Source: Hyalella azteca (Eukaryota > Arthropoda > Malacostraca > Amphipoda > Hyalellidae). From it: a DNA stretch of 64,000 nucleotides. The DNA is taken from the NCBI RefSeq assembly GCF_000764305.2, contig NW_025939612.1, positions 95,137 to 159,136 of the forward strand. Reading direction: 5' to 3'. The stretch's first letter is position 1. Every line of letters starts with the position of its first letter. The position numbers were made by a program, and so were the translations under genes. The notes under the pieces were generated by a model. The model was given only the letters and a program-made list of their open reading frames with translations, was not told where the DNA came from and ran no database searches. Below are positions 33,488-43,233 of this stretch, in pieces.

Positions 33488-36400
33488 TTAGTTTTTCTCC
33501 GATGCTTGAATTTCAACTGCAGTTCGTGCATCGCGAGTCTCGTATAAATGTACGAGCTTAGGAACATGTCCACGCGATGGCCCCAAAACACTTTTTTGAC
33601 TCCGCAAATAATATCTGATCCCACTGCCTCCACGATGAGGCATCCTATCACTGTAAACCTGCTGGTACGGCGGCCTGAGAACCTCGTTCGAGAATCTGTT
33701 CTCAGTATTTTCAGAATTTTCAAGTACATGGCGGGAACTTTCGCTGGAAAAGTCTCTAGGGGTGAAAAACTTCCTATCATCGCTTAAAGATGAAGAGTCA
33801 ACTTTTATTTTTTCCTCGTCGCTGCTGTCATTTATACCTAAATTAAAGAAGCTTTGTGCAAAGCTTCCCTCAGTCTGACGTAAGCTGCTGGGTTTTGAGG
33901 TGGAGGACGTTTCGACCGCACCGTGAATTTTGTCAGGATGCAAAATTTCGGTCTCCATCGAGCAGAGCAATTCTTCCAATTGTCTGTGTAAATCGACTTT
34001 GATTTCAGAAAAATATCTGGGGTTTGAATTATTTTTGCGAAAAATATGTTCACAAAATGTGGGTGCCTTACGGAATATGTTCTGGCTTGTTGGTTCAAAG
34101 GCTGGTTGATAACACTCAGTCGACTCATCAGTGTTGACATAACTTTTAACGTGTTTAGGACTGGAAGACATTTGACTCTCAGCATCTCTTTGCTTCAAAA
34201 AGCCAGCTGATCCGTCAGGGTTTGATGGTGGCTGTTGCGGCGGAGCTTTAACGATACCAGCTTTTAGTTGCGGAAACATACTATTAGCAGAAGTTTTATT
34301 TGGCAGCGCAGATCTGTTGTTCAAGATAGATTCTTGTGTCCCTGAGAGAAAAGTCACAGAAAACTTGCCGTCTGATCCAGCATTCGTCCCTTCGAACCCT
34401 TTACTGGCCATTTGTGTGGCAAGGACTGTCGATACGATGTTTCGTTTGGCAATTAAATGATCAGCCATCTTAATTTTCTCTGTGCCATTTTGGGTCCCTT
34501 GAACATACGAAGTTTTTGCTGTGAGAGGAAGTTTGCTCGAGAGCGAGCTTGACCGGTATCGACGTGGAGGCGATATTTCAAATTCCTCCCCAAGAAATTG
34601 AGACTTGGGCAGAGTCGAATGAATTGACTCGTCCGTAGTCAAGGTACGACCGCGTTCTGCGGAACAGGAAGCTTTTGCTTCTCTATCTTTGCCAACGAAT
34701 CGAGAATTTTCGTCCTTGTCCTTCGATGATGGCCGCGGGTTCCTGTTCCTGTCTTTCGATGCAGATCGTTTGTCGTCGTGTCCATCTCGTGATGCATATC
34801 GTTTGTCTTCTTGTCCATCTCGTGATGCAGATCGTTTGTCTTCTTGTCCATCTTTTGATGCAAATCGTTTGCACTGGGATCCGTCATGCATTTTGCTACA
34901 GATTCCATTCTTAACGATGAGCTCTGAACATCATATCCCAAAGAATAAATTTCACAGGTGTGTAATGGTTCTCCTCTAGATGAGGTCTGATTATCAACTT
35001 CGCTTTTCTTTATATTGTTTTCAGTCAAAATTGAGGCATTCGTTTCGGTAGCTTCAAGATTTTTTGATGCAGTAGAATTATTGGCGACATTTTTATAAGA
35101 CAAACTTTTAGCATCCCCGTTATCAGATCGGTTATCGGCCTTGGAAGCGAACAACAGAGCTGTTCTGTCGTTAGAGACTCCATCATTACGGGTTTCTTCG
35201 AATTGATCCTTTGACATGTGAGACAACTTACTGTTCAATCCGTGGTTCTGAACGTTCACACTAGATTCTCTTGCCTTTTCTTCCACAAATTTCTTACTTT
35301 TGTCGAGAAATTCATTTTGAAAACTGTCTACTTCCTCTTTAGGTTCCACAGCAAGTAACTTGATCCTGTCTAATTTTTCTTTAACTTGTGCCAATTTCGA
35401 TATCCTGACTTCAAAATCTTGAAGCGGAGCCGCCTGTGCGTCTTCTATCCAATCGAGAGTGGCGTCGCACAAATGTGTTGTCTCAGATATTTCTCCACTC
35501 GATAGTAACCCTTGGACATCGCATAGAGCCGCTTTAACTTCGTAGACCAGGGATTTTAGTTGCGTCTCAGCATCAACGCGATCTTTTTCGTTTTCAACGT
35601 CCTTGCGAAATTTGTTAGCTACATCAATCCATTCTTTTATCACACCTGGAGAACAGTAATTTGTGCACATCACCAATCCATCAAGAATTTTGCCATTTAC
35701 TTCTGCGTGAACCTCAAGTATACCACTTGCGTCGACGCTCACGGCTAAACAACCACGGCCAGCGAGACTGAAAAACTCATTGCTGCGGGAATTGGAAACT
35801 TGAAAGGTTTTATTGTTTCCTCCTGTGTTGCAACGTTCATATAAGTTCCGCATGTAAGAAGTTTTGCTGGAGGTAATATTGATATTTCGGGACAACGGGA
35901 TGCGCTCGAACAAATCGACGAATTCCTTGCTGTTATCGCCACCAAAGGTAGGGAAAGATGTCACGTCTTGGACATCGATCGAAGTCCCAGATTCTTGTCC
36001 AATTAATGTCGCAGCCCGTAAGGCGGCGCCCTGGGCCACAGCCTCGTTTTTGTTCACCGTTTGGTCCAACTTTCCCGGACCGAAATATTCCTCGAGGACG
36101 GCCCGCACCAGCGGCACGCGTGTTGAACCACCGACCAGCACAACCTTGCTGATTACATCTTTGGTTAATGATACCTGACGGAGAAGATGATCAAATATGC
36201 TTGTTACCTCACGGCGGATGGCAAATTCAATGAGTAAATCTAAGTCTTTCCTCTTGACGGTGAGGCTTACGTCTATGCTGAAGAAGAGACACTCAAGCAT
36301 CAACTGAGTTTCAGGAAAAAAAGTCAGAGTATTCTTAGCTTTTTACACGCAACGCGCAGGCGTTCCAGCTGCTGCTTATCTTATACTCTGTAGTTATGTT

Positions 36401-37195
36401 TTTCCTGAATTAGAGCTAAACAATGGTCAACCAATGAGTGGTCGATGTTATAGCCACCCAGCTGAGGATTTCCAGCAGCAGCCATGACTTGCACCGTTCC
36501 ATCCCTCACCTCCATGATGGACACATCCAGCTTGCCCGCCCCAAAATCCACCACCGCGATAACCGCGGGGGTTTTGACGGTACGGTAGTCCGCGAAGGCG
36601 ACCCCCGCCGCGGTTGTTTCGTTAATCAGCTGAAGAACTTCTATTCCTGCGACTTGCGCGGCGTATTTTACCGCGAGTCGCTGCGCGTTGCCGAACGAAG
36701 CCGGTACCGAGATGACCGCGCGGTCCACGGGACAACCCAGAGAGGATTCCGCGATGTCCTTCATCTTCCCGAGCAGTATGGCGGCCACCTGCTCGGGTCT
36801 CAGCCTCTGATCACGATTTTTGTACTGGAAGACGTACTTGAATCTATGACCCTTAAGAATTGGTTGAATATGACAAGGAGAATGGCAGTCCTTCACTTCG
36901 TCGTAGGTCCTCCCCAGGAAGCTCTTGACGGCGTGCATGGTGTTGGCGCAGTTCACAACGGCCTGGTCCAGGGCATCGCTGCCCACTAGTCGCTGCTGGG
37001 AGTTGAAGGCAACACAGGAAGACGTCGTTCTTTGCCCCAACTCGTTCTCCAGGACGTCCACCCGACCGTCGCGCACCGCAGCCACGCAGCATTTGCTCGT
37101 CACGAAGTCGATGCCGATCGCCGCAGGTCTCGGCCGGCCGCCCTCCTCCGGCGGTGGCGCGGGGTCCACGGGGGGCATGGAGGCCGGGCTGTCGC
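33488..37195 (-). pseudogene. HSP70-like locus C with long C-terminal extension
   Basis: Minus strand. After the 3' splice site GTGTGCAG (37196) the reading goes through MPPVDPAPPP, the phosphate-1 motif IGIDFVTSKCCV (Val for the usual Gly), NTMHAVKSFLGRTYD, VISVPASFGNAQRL, INETTAAG, the altered phosphate-2 motif VVDFGAGKLDVSI, and the adenosine motif VVLVGGSTRVPLVRAVLEEY. A degenerate substrate-binding beta domain and helical lid follow to about 35340, then roughly 600 codons of Ser/Lys/Asp/Glu-rich low-complexity tail with RYRSSS. Lesions: a TAA at 36381-36383 where D has a Lys codon, a 1-nt deletion near 36350, and a frame change around 34890 where a 33-bp minisatellite lies. The last frame (34891-33488) stays open for 467 codons. 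Presumably a former protein-coding gene; the first exon is not visible because of the N and adapter at 38023-38118. Confidence 0.85.
34757..34872 (-). repeat. 33-bp coding minisatellite in HSP70-like C tail
   Basis: About 3.5 units; in one frame DKKTNDLHHEM, in another KRSASRDGQED, in the third RRQTICITRWT. All three minus-strand frames are open because the period is a multiple of three. The frame that continues open to 33488 is the KRSASRDG one; the frame linked to the HSP70 lid is the NDLHHEM one, so the join between them falls at or near this array. Confidence 0.9.
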
Positions 37196-38022
37196 CTGCA
37201 CACGAGATGAAACTAATGAACATAATCGTACAGATAAAATTAAATGACGTATACATTTTAGCGATATCCTTCTGTTTTTAAACTGTAACGATGTGAGCCT
37301 CAAGTTTCATTTCTTCGACACGAAAAATTCAGTATGGATTAGATGGAAATGACAACAAGTAAAACGTGAGTAAAAGAGGATTTTTTGCTGCTCGCAGGAG
37401 AAATTCTCAGCCTTCACCTCTCACTTGCTTCTAAGTTAGGCGCCTTCGAAAAATTTCATTTTGAATCATTCTCTCGCTTCCGAAATTACGAGCCTAGTCC
37501 TGAATTCAGTCATCACTCTCGGTACAAATTAAAGAATAATATTTTCAATAGAGTGATTTTATAATTTAGTAGCTAGTAGATACGAAACCCCGTGCAACTG
37601 ATAAAATCGAAGTTCTCTTAATAATTTCACTTAGATTGCTTGAATCGCAGATTCACTAGATATTTAAAAGCGAAGAAAACTCCACAATAATTTAGTTCTA
37701 TTCTATTACTCAAATCTACTGTCTTAGTACCGCACTGCAATTAAGAAATTTCCGCTAACAAGATCAAATGCAAGCTTGTAATCATCGAGACGCCCATATC
37801 TCGTGCACCATATCGTCTCGACTGTCTCGGCAACTTTGAGTGTTCAGGGCAGTAGTTTTCAGTCCACAAGTGTCACGAAGCAGCACCTGCGCACCTGTCT
37901 GTATTCCTGCGACCTACAGCCATGAGCAGCACCTGCGCACCTGTCTGTATTCCCGCGACCTGCAGACATGAGCAGCACCTGCGCACCTGTCTGTATTCCC
38001 GCGACCTGCAGCCATGAGCAGC
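37196..38022 (-). repeat. 5' flank/intron of HSP70-like C with 46-bp minisatellite
   Basis: Same sequence as beside B and D. The minisatellite at about 37875-38022 has three units. By comparison with D it is first-intron sequence. Its left neighbour at 38023 is an N, so the first exon of C is missing from the assembly here. Confidence 0.85.
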
Positions 38023-38118
38023 NTTAATCCGCGGCTGATTGGTGGCTAGGCGGAAATATGCTAGGTGTTCCATTCAGGACCTGTCTCTTATACACATCTA
38101 GATGTGTATAAGAGACAG
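38023..38118 (+). other. N plus 57 bp of foreign join plus complete junction adapter
   Basis: At 38081-38099 CTGTCTCTTATACACATCT is followed at 38100-38118 by its exact reverse complement: the duplicated mosaic end of a Nextera-type mate-pair junction. The 57 bp between the N and the adapter match nothing else in the window. The join is an assembly artefact, and continuity across it should not be trusted. Confidence 0.95.
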
Positions 38119-38564
38119 GTTCAGTAGTTTGCAAGAAATTTCTTGATTACTGCGAATTTAAGCACGTATTGCTGTTTAAATCACGAATGAAACTCGCGAA
38201 CGAAGGCACAATCGAGAAAATTTTCACGAGCTAAACATCACCGTTCGGTAGTTAGGACTGTAAATTCAAAATTTCGTTCGAATCTATTCAGTAATTTGGA
38301 AGAAATTCCTTGATCACTGTGAATTCGGCCCGTATTGCAATATAAGTATGGCAAAAACAATTGAAGGCAAAATTCAAAAAATTTTCACGAGCTTTACCTT
38401 ACCGTTAGGTCATAATGAATACTTGTACCAAGTTTCATCGAGTTAAGTTTATTATTTTGAGAGGTGTTCCTTGATCATTGAATTTGGAAATTGGCCGTGA
38501 GACCGGCCGCGAGTCCGGCCGTTAATTTGTCGGAGACGTAAACCCAGGAGAGGTTAAAATAATA

Positions 38565-38720
38565 TAACTCGGTATACTTACTGCAGTGAGTGACAGAGAG
38601 CGCATTTTCTCGTCGACGAAAACGTGAAGTCACGGACGGACATACAGGCGGACAGACGGACGGACATGGCGAGCATAATAGTGCATTTTTTCCATAAATG
38701 AGTAAATGCGCTAAAAACAG
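38565..38720 (+). repeat. Third copy of the palindrome/GGAC repeat
   Basis: It shares CTGCAGTGAGTGACAGAGAG, CGTCGACGAAAACGTGAAGT and the GGACAGACGG microsatellite with 8085-8240 and 15588-15680, but its palindrome is imperfect (TTACTGCAGTGAGT). Flanking sequences differ, which supports a mobile or dispersed element. Confidence 0.75.
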
Positions 38721-38814
38721 ATCTGGGTGAAAAAACCATCGCTGGGAGTCATGTGCTGCACGTGTTGTGTACAAATCGTCAAACAAACGTTCGAACTTCT
38801 GACTTCGACTTCGG

Positions 38815-38920
38815 ACAACCGCCCCCTATCGCCCCCCAAACGCCCTCTTCTTCCTTACCGCCCCCCAAAATCTTTCTATCGCCCCTAGGGGGGCGATATC
38901 GCCCACTTTGGGAACCACTG
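38815..38920 (-). mobile_element. hAT-type transposon terminus
   Basis: Read on the minus strand the sequence begins CAGTGGTTCCCAAAGTGGGC, then GATATCGCCCCCCTAGGGGC, then more G-rich sequence. The CAGTGGTTCCCAAA start and the following GGGCG/CCGCCCC pattern are typical of hAT DNA transposon ends. Only one end is seen and no transposase, so this is a fragment. Its outer end at 38920 sits about 8 bp from the start of the inverted-repeat arm at 38928. Confidence 0.65.
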
Positions 38921-38927
38921 GTTTACA

Positions 38928-39873
38928 CTTTACAGGCAAGCGAGCGCTAAGCCGAGGGCGCAGCCGCGCAGGCAACGAAGAGGTCACACAGATTTCGCTG
39001 AAAATTTAAATACGTGCTGTATATATCGTAGACGGCTCCATACCCTATTTAGGTGCCAGATTTAAACTAAATCAACTAGGTAAAGTTGGCTCGATATGTC
39101 CAATAGGCAATAGGAAAAGTAGAAAATATTACCTGTTTCGTTATCAATGGCTGTGCATCCGATTCATCTTCACGGCCGGACGGCCGACGTAGTAGGAAAT
39201 TCACCCAAATTGTGATATACTGCAAGCTTGATATGGAACTTTGACATATAGTCCTATCGATTAGAAGTACAAATAAAACTCTACAGTTATAAATATAAAT
39301 AAAGTTATAAATAATAACTGTGCTGAATTAGTAAAATCCAATTCAAAAAGGGATAACATACCTTAAGTTAGATGTATGGGAGCCGGTTACCGGTAAAGTG
39401 TAACTCCAACTCCAAGTCAGCAGAACTCTTGGCCAAGATCGCACAGATCTAGGAGCAAAGGAGAAAGGATCGTTCAACTCGTGTTATTGATGGCAATAAA
39501 GTTTTACAGTATAAAAATAACTTACAATATCATGAAATAGTTTTCTTTGCTTTCATAAGTAATAACAAATACAGTGAGATACTAAACCATGATATTTAAC
39601 TGTCTATTTCTCACCCCGAGTAGCTTCTTCACCTACACTGCCTTGCTGTAATCTCGTTTGATTCAGGGGCGGCCGCGGCAGTGGCTGAACAGCGAACTGC
39701 AACGGAACGAATTATTGCCGAGTGTCGCCGTACGTGGGATTCAAAGAAATTCATATTCAGTAGAAATTCATATTCAATAGAAATTCATATTCAGAGCACC
39801 ATTATATGGGTAAAAATTATCGATGATCAAATATTTTGAATAAAAGTCGGCCTAGCTGCAACCAAGAGAGCTA
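38928..39873 (+). repeat. Large inverted repeat, left arm (partner 46705-47580)
   Basis: Reverse-complement match to 46705-47580: TTTACAGGCAAGCGAGCGCT at the outer edge, 'ggataacataccttaagtta' and 'ggccaagatcgc' in the middle, CTAGCTGCAACC at the inner edge. Divergence is considerable (substitutions and indels throughout) but collinear. The two arms enclose about 6.8 kb with HSP70 E. Confidence 0.85.
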
Positions 39874-41975
39874 TTTCACCTTCTTGCCTTACCTCTCGGT
39901 CAAAAACGCGGCCTGTCTCACGGCCGTGCGCAATAATTCATCGTACATGCAATATCTTCCAAACTACTGAACCGATTTCAATGAAACTTTATATATAGAT
40001 TCCTGACCACCTAAAGGTGATGTCCACAGGAGGTTAGGAAAAGTCAATGTGGGAACCAATTGTACGATGTTGTTCAGTCGCAATAAACCTATGCCCACTA
40101 CGGTTGCACATCTCTTGGCACTTTATACGACGACTTCGGTCACATCAATAGGGAGGTGAAGAAATCATCATGTTGATATTTTCTGTGAAGATAGAAGGTT
40201 GATTTGCGAGACACAAATCCTGTTGTTGGCTATATTGTTTACAGCGAGCGCATTGGTTGTTATTTTTTGTCAAGAGATTTTCCTGCATTATAAATGTTCA
40301 TAATAATTGATTGCCGGTCCTCGATAGAGGCTTTTCTGATGGTGCTGTGGTAGCTTCTTATCTCATCTGCAGGAAAATTCTCGAAAGTTTCATAATTACT
40401 GCACCTAATACCAAACGGTAACTTAAATTTATAGATAAATTCACTACATTGTACTCGTAGATTGAAGACAGACACATCTCATTATTTTTGTTTCTCGTCA
40501 CCTGATGTTTCAAGCAATATGATATATTATTTTATTTCAGTATTCAATTTCACATAAGGGATTGATGCTGTTTCATATTAGACTTCCACTACCTAGCTTT
40601 AAGATCAGGATTCGCGTACAAGACGAATGTGACTAGAACATGTTTTTCCTTTTTTTTTCATTCTAACAATTCTCATTTAGAAACTTTTAGGTAGGTTGGC
40701 AACATTCTCTTACTAATGTTGCAAGGTTCACCAAACAACCAACTCTCAGAATCCTAATTTATTATTCCAGTGAACGTGTTAAAAACCAGCCGTATAATGT
40801 TTTAAGTTAGTAGCTGAGTTAGTGAGGCAGACACCTGTACCTACTGACCGAGCAGATTCGTGCGACGAATGAAGTAGGTTCGTGATGCTGACCAGTTTTT
40901 GCAATAGAAATACCAGTACCATGACTCAACTTCAAATTTTATCGGTAAATTTGGGGTTTGGTCCAAGCTTCTCGGTTAATTTCAAGCAAGCAATAAATAA
41001 TATTCCTATGTAATTCACTAACGTATTATCCGCATAAATACCACGAGAATCGCCGGAGCGGTCCGAACAACTAACGTTGACCAAGTGATTTCCTGAAATA
41101 ATTAGAAGTGCTACACATTCTTCTCTGAAACTAAAACTCTGAAAAACATTTAAAATGTCTCTCTTTTTTACTGCATTCCTATTGTTAATTTTGGAAGCAT
41201 CGTGAGTGAACGAAGTCTTTGATATTAAGTGAGCAATGTTTTAAACTGCTAGCACCGCAGCCAAAGTCGCTCAGCATGGCGGTATCTGGCAACTCATTTG
41301 TTCGATGTCTTCTCGAACGCTTACAGAATACAGACAGAGCGCGTGGTCAGCCTCACCCTGGCCTTAGTTAAAACTATTTCAATATATTATCGGCACGTTT
41401 CAGTTAATTGTAATTTAGTTCAGTAAATAATTAAAAGTAGTAAATGTATAATTAGCTAATTGTAAGGAATTCCAATGAATACAAATAACTTCATGTAAAC
41501 TAAATTGATTTAATTGCTGTGGTAGAGAAGTGGCAGGTTGACTGTGGGCCACACGGGAGGCATGCATCTCCAGTCCAGGGGCGGGGTGCATGGCTGCTCA
41601 TTAATATTAATACGTAGAACAAAGACTAATTTCCCCAACTTATCAATCTCATCAGTTGGTGGCCGTTGCACGGACTTTGTGTAGTGGGAAATCGTCTGCC
41701 ATACATGGATTTCCTTGCGCGCTGTCAGTTGTCCCCAACGACGAAGATCAGCGTCAGCGTCTTCAGTGCGCACCTCAGCGGCGCCCGCCACCTCGGCGCG
41801 CCTAAGCACCTCCGTAGCCCACCAATCTGCGCGCATAGGCACTTCTCCGAGGCACACTCTCCTGTTTCTTACTTTTCGGGTAAGAACCGAACCCTGTTTC
41901 AGGTTCGGTTTTGTGATCGCGTCGTATTTCCCTCGTCTGCGGAATGGACGATGTTTATCCCCCAGACTTCAGTCC
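39874..41975. other. No recognisable gene; GC-rich patch at 41500-41980
   Basis: A minus-strand frame at 40260-40475 (SVFNLRVQCSEFIYKF, SIEDRQSIIMNIYNAGKSLD) is protein-like but unrecognised and unsupported by splice signals. At 41510-41980 composition rises in GC, with open frames on both strands, and an inverted repeat AACCGAACC/GGTTCGGTT lies near 41886-41912. This patch may be a promoter or 5' UTR for the candidate exon that follows. Confidence 0.35.
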
Positions 41976-42024
41976 ATGACCGCGTCATTTGCCGAGTCTA
42001 ACGAAGTAGACCAGCGTCGTTCAG
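41976..42024 (+). CDS. Possible first coding exon of an unidentified gene
   Basis: ATG at 41976 begins MTASFAESNEVDQRRS and ends in phase 1 at a strong donor TTCAG/GTAAGTTT (42025). No downstream exon can be assigned: in phase it would join the HSP70-like D exon at 50114, but D has a better upstream exon of its own. The preceding sequence is GC-rich. Confidence 0.25.
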
Positions 42025-42957
42025 GTAAGTTTGGTAGATATCATTGATGGTAATTTTTTCGGATTATATTTATAGAACATTCATTATTATTGGTATTAAT
42101 GTTCATCTGTGCCTTCTGATGCGATCATAATATCATGAAATCACTATTCCACACAATTATTCACACTGGCCGATGTTGGGCGAAACAATATTGCGCGAAA
42201 AGAGAAGCAGTGCAAAATAATACATGTACTAAATTAATCAAAGCAAATATTGAAGTTTAAAATTTTCCAATTATTTTACCCCGCAAAATTGATACACTTT
42301 ATGGTTTTAGGAAAATATTATAACTAAAGTTCACATATTTGAGCAAAAACAACCATTTTTAAACTCTTAAGTCGATAGTTTGATGCGTTAGACAGTGAGA
42401 ACAATGTCTGTTAAACCATCGTAATCCTAGAAATTAAATTATTTTATTCAGAAGCCGACACCTAACAAGCAAAACGTCCGTTCTTAAAGTGATAAATGAA
42501 AGATAAATGAAAAGCAAGCTATATTTAGTAACATGTGAGCGTACCTTTAACGAATAAGTTTTATCAGTAAAATGTAAATTAGACGAGCATTCTTAACGTT
42601 TAAAGGGAGGCTCCTGTAGAACACGAATCATAGAACTCCGCTGAAAGTTTACTTCCGGTATTTAAAAAAATTCTGATGAAAGCATACAAGAAGTTTCATC
42701 AATATATAATAATGGAGTAAATTGGAACAAACCAATGCCCCAAGCAAAAAACTCATCAAGCTTACGGAATAAAGCCTCTTAAAATAATGCAGACCTTAAA
42801 AATAAACAGCATGAAATGCTCACGGCTGCGCCCTGATCCCACACTTCGCCCTCCTTGCCTACGGACGCGTCGATATATTCATGATTATTTCAGTTTATTG
42901 CGGTGCACTAATTAAATGCGCAGTAAAATATTCAAAATTGTCTAACGCGTGATGGAG

Positions 42958-43056
42958 TCTTGAGCTGCCGCTGCCACGTAACAAGCAGCAATTGGACTGC
43001 TGCTGCCACGTAACAAGCGGCAATTGGACTGCTGCTGCCACGTAACAAGCAGCAGT
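42958..43056 (+). repeat. 37-bp tandem repeat, three units, just 3' of HSP70 E
   Basis: The unit includes CTGCTGCTGCCACGTAACAA and GCAGCAATTGGACTG. Three near-identical units directly abut the final stop of the residual HSP70 E lid (43057). Confidence 0.92.
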
Positions 43057-43233
43057 TCAGAAGCTGAGGTCGGCCAAGAGTTCAGAGAAAGACTCGTTGA
43101 ACTGCTGCTCCTTATCATCAAACTCATCCTTGCTTGCGTCGCCGTGAGCCTCCAACCAAACCGCGGCTTCTTCTCACACCTTCTTGATTTTCTCGTAGCC
43201 TTTTTGAGATATTTTCTTGTGGCTCTTTTTACG
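43057..43233 (-). pseudogene. Residual C-terminal lid of HSP70 E beyond its stop
   Basis: In the same frame as HSP70 E, the 59 codons after the TAA at 43234-43236 resume HSP70 lid similarity: EEAAVWLEAHGDASKDEFDD, then KEQQFNESFSELLADLSF, ending at TGA 43057-43059. A second in-frame stop (TGA) is at 43174-43176. Canonical HSP70s have a WLD...EEFEHKQKELE helix here. The lid has thus lost coding continuity, but its sequence has not yet decayed. Confidence 0.8.

Noticed and set aside
34639..34900. Programmed ribosomal frameshift in HSP70-like C
   Set aside because: C also has an upstream nonsense codon and a 1-nt deletion, so simple decay is the cheaper explanation; no slippery site with a downstream structure was identified.
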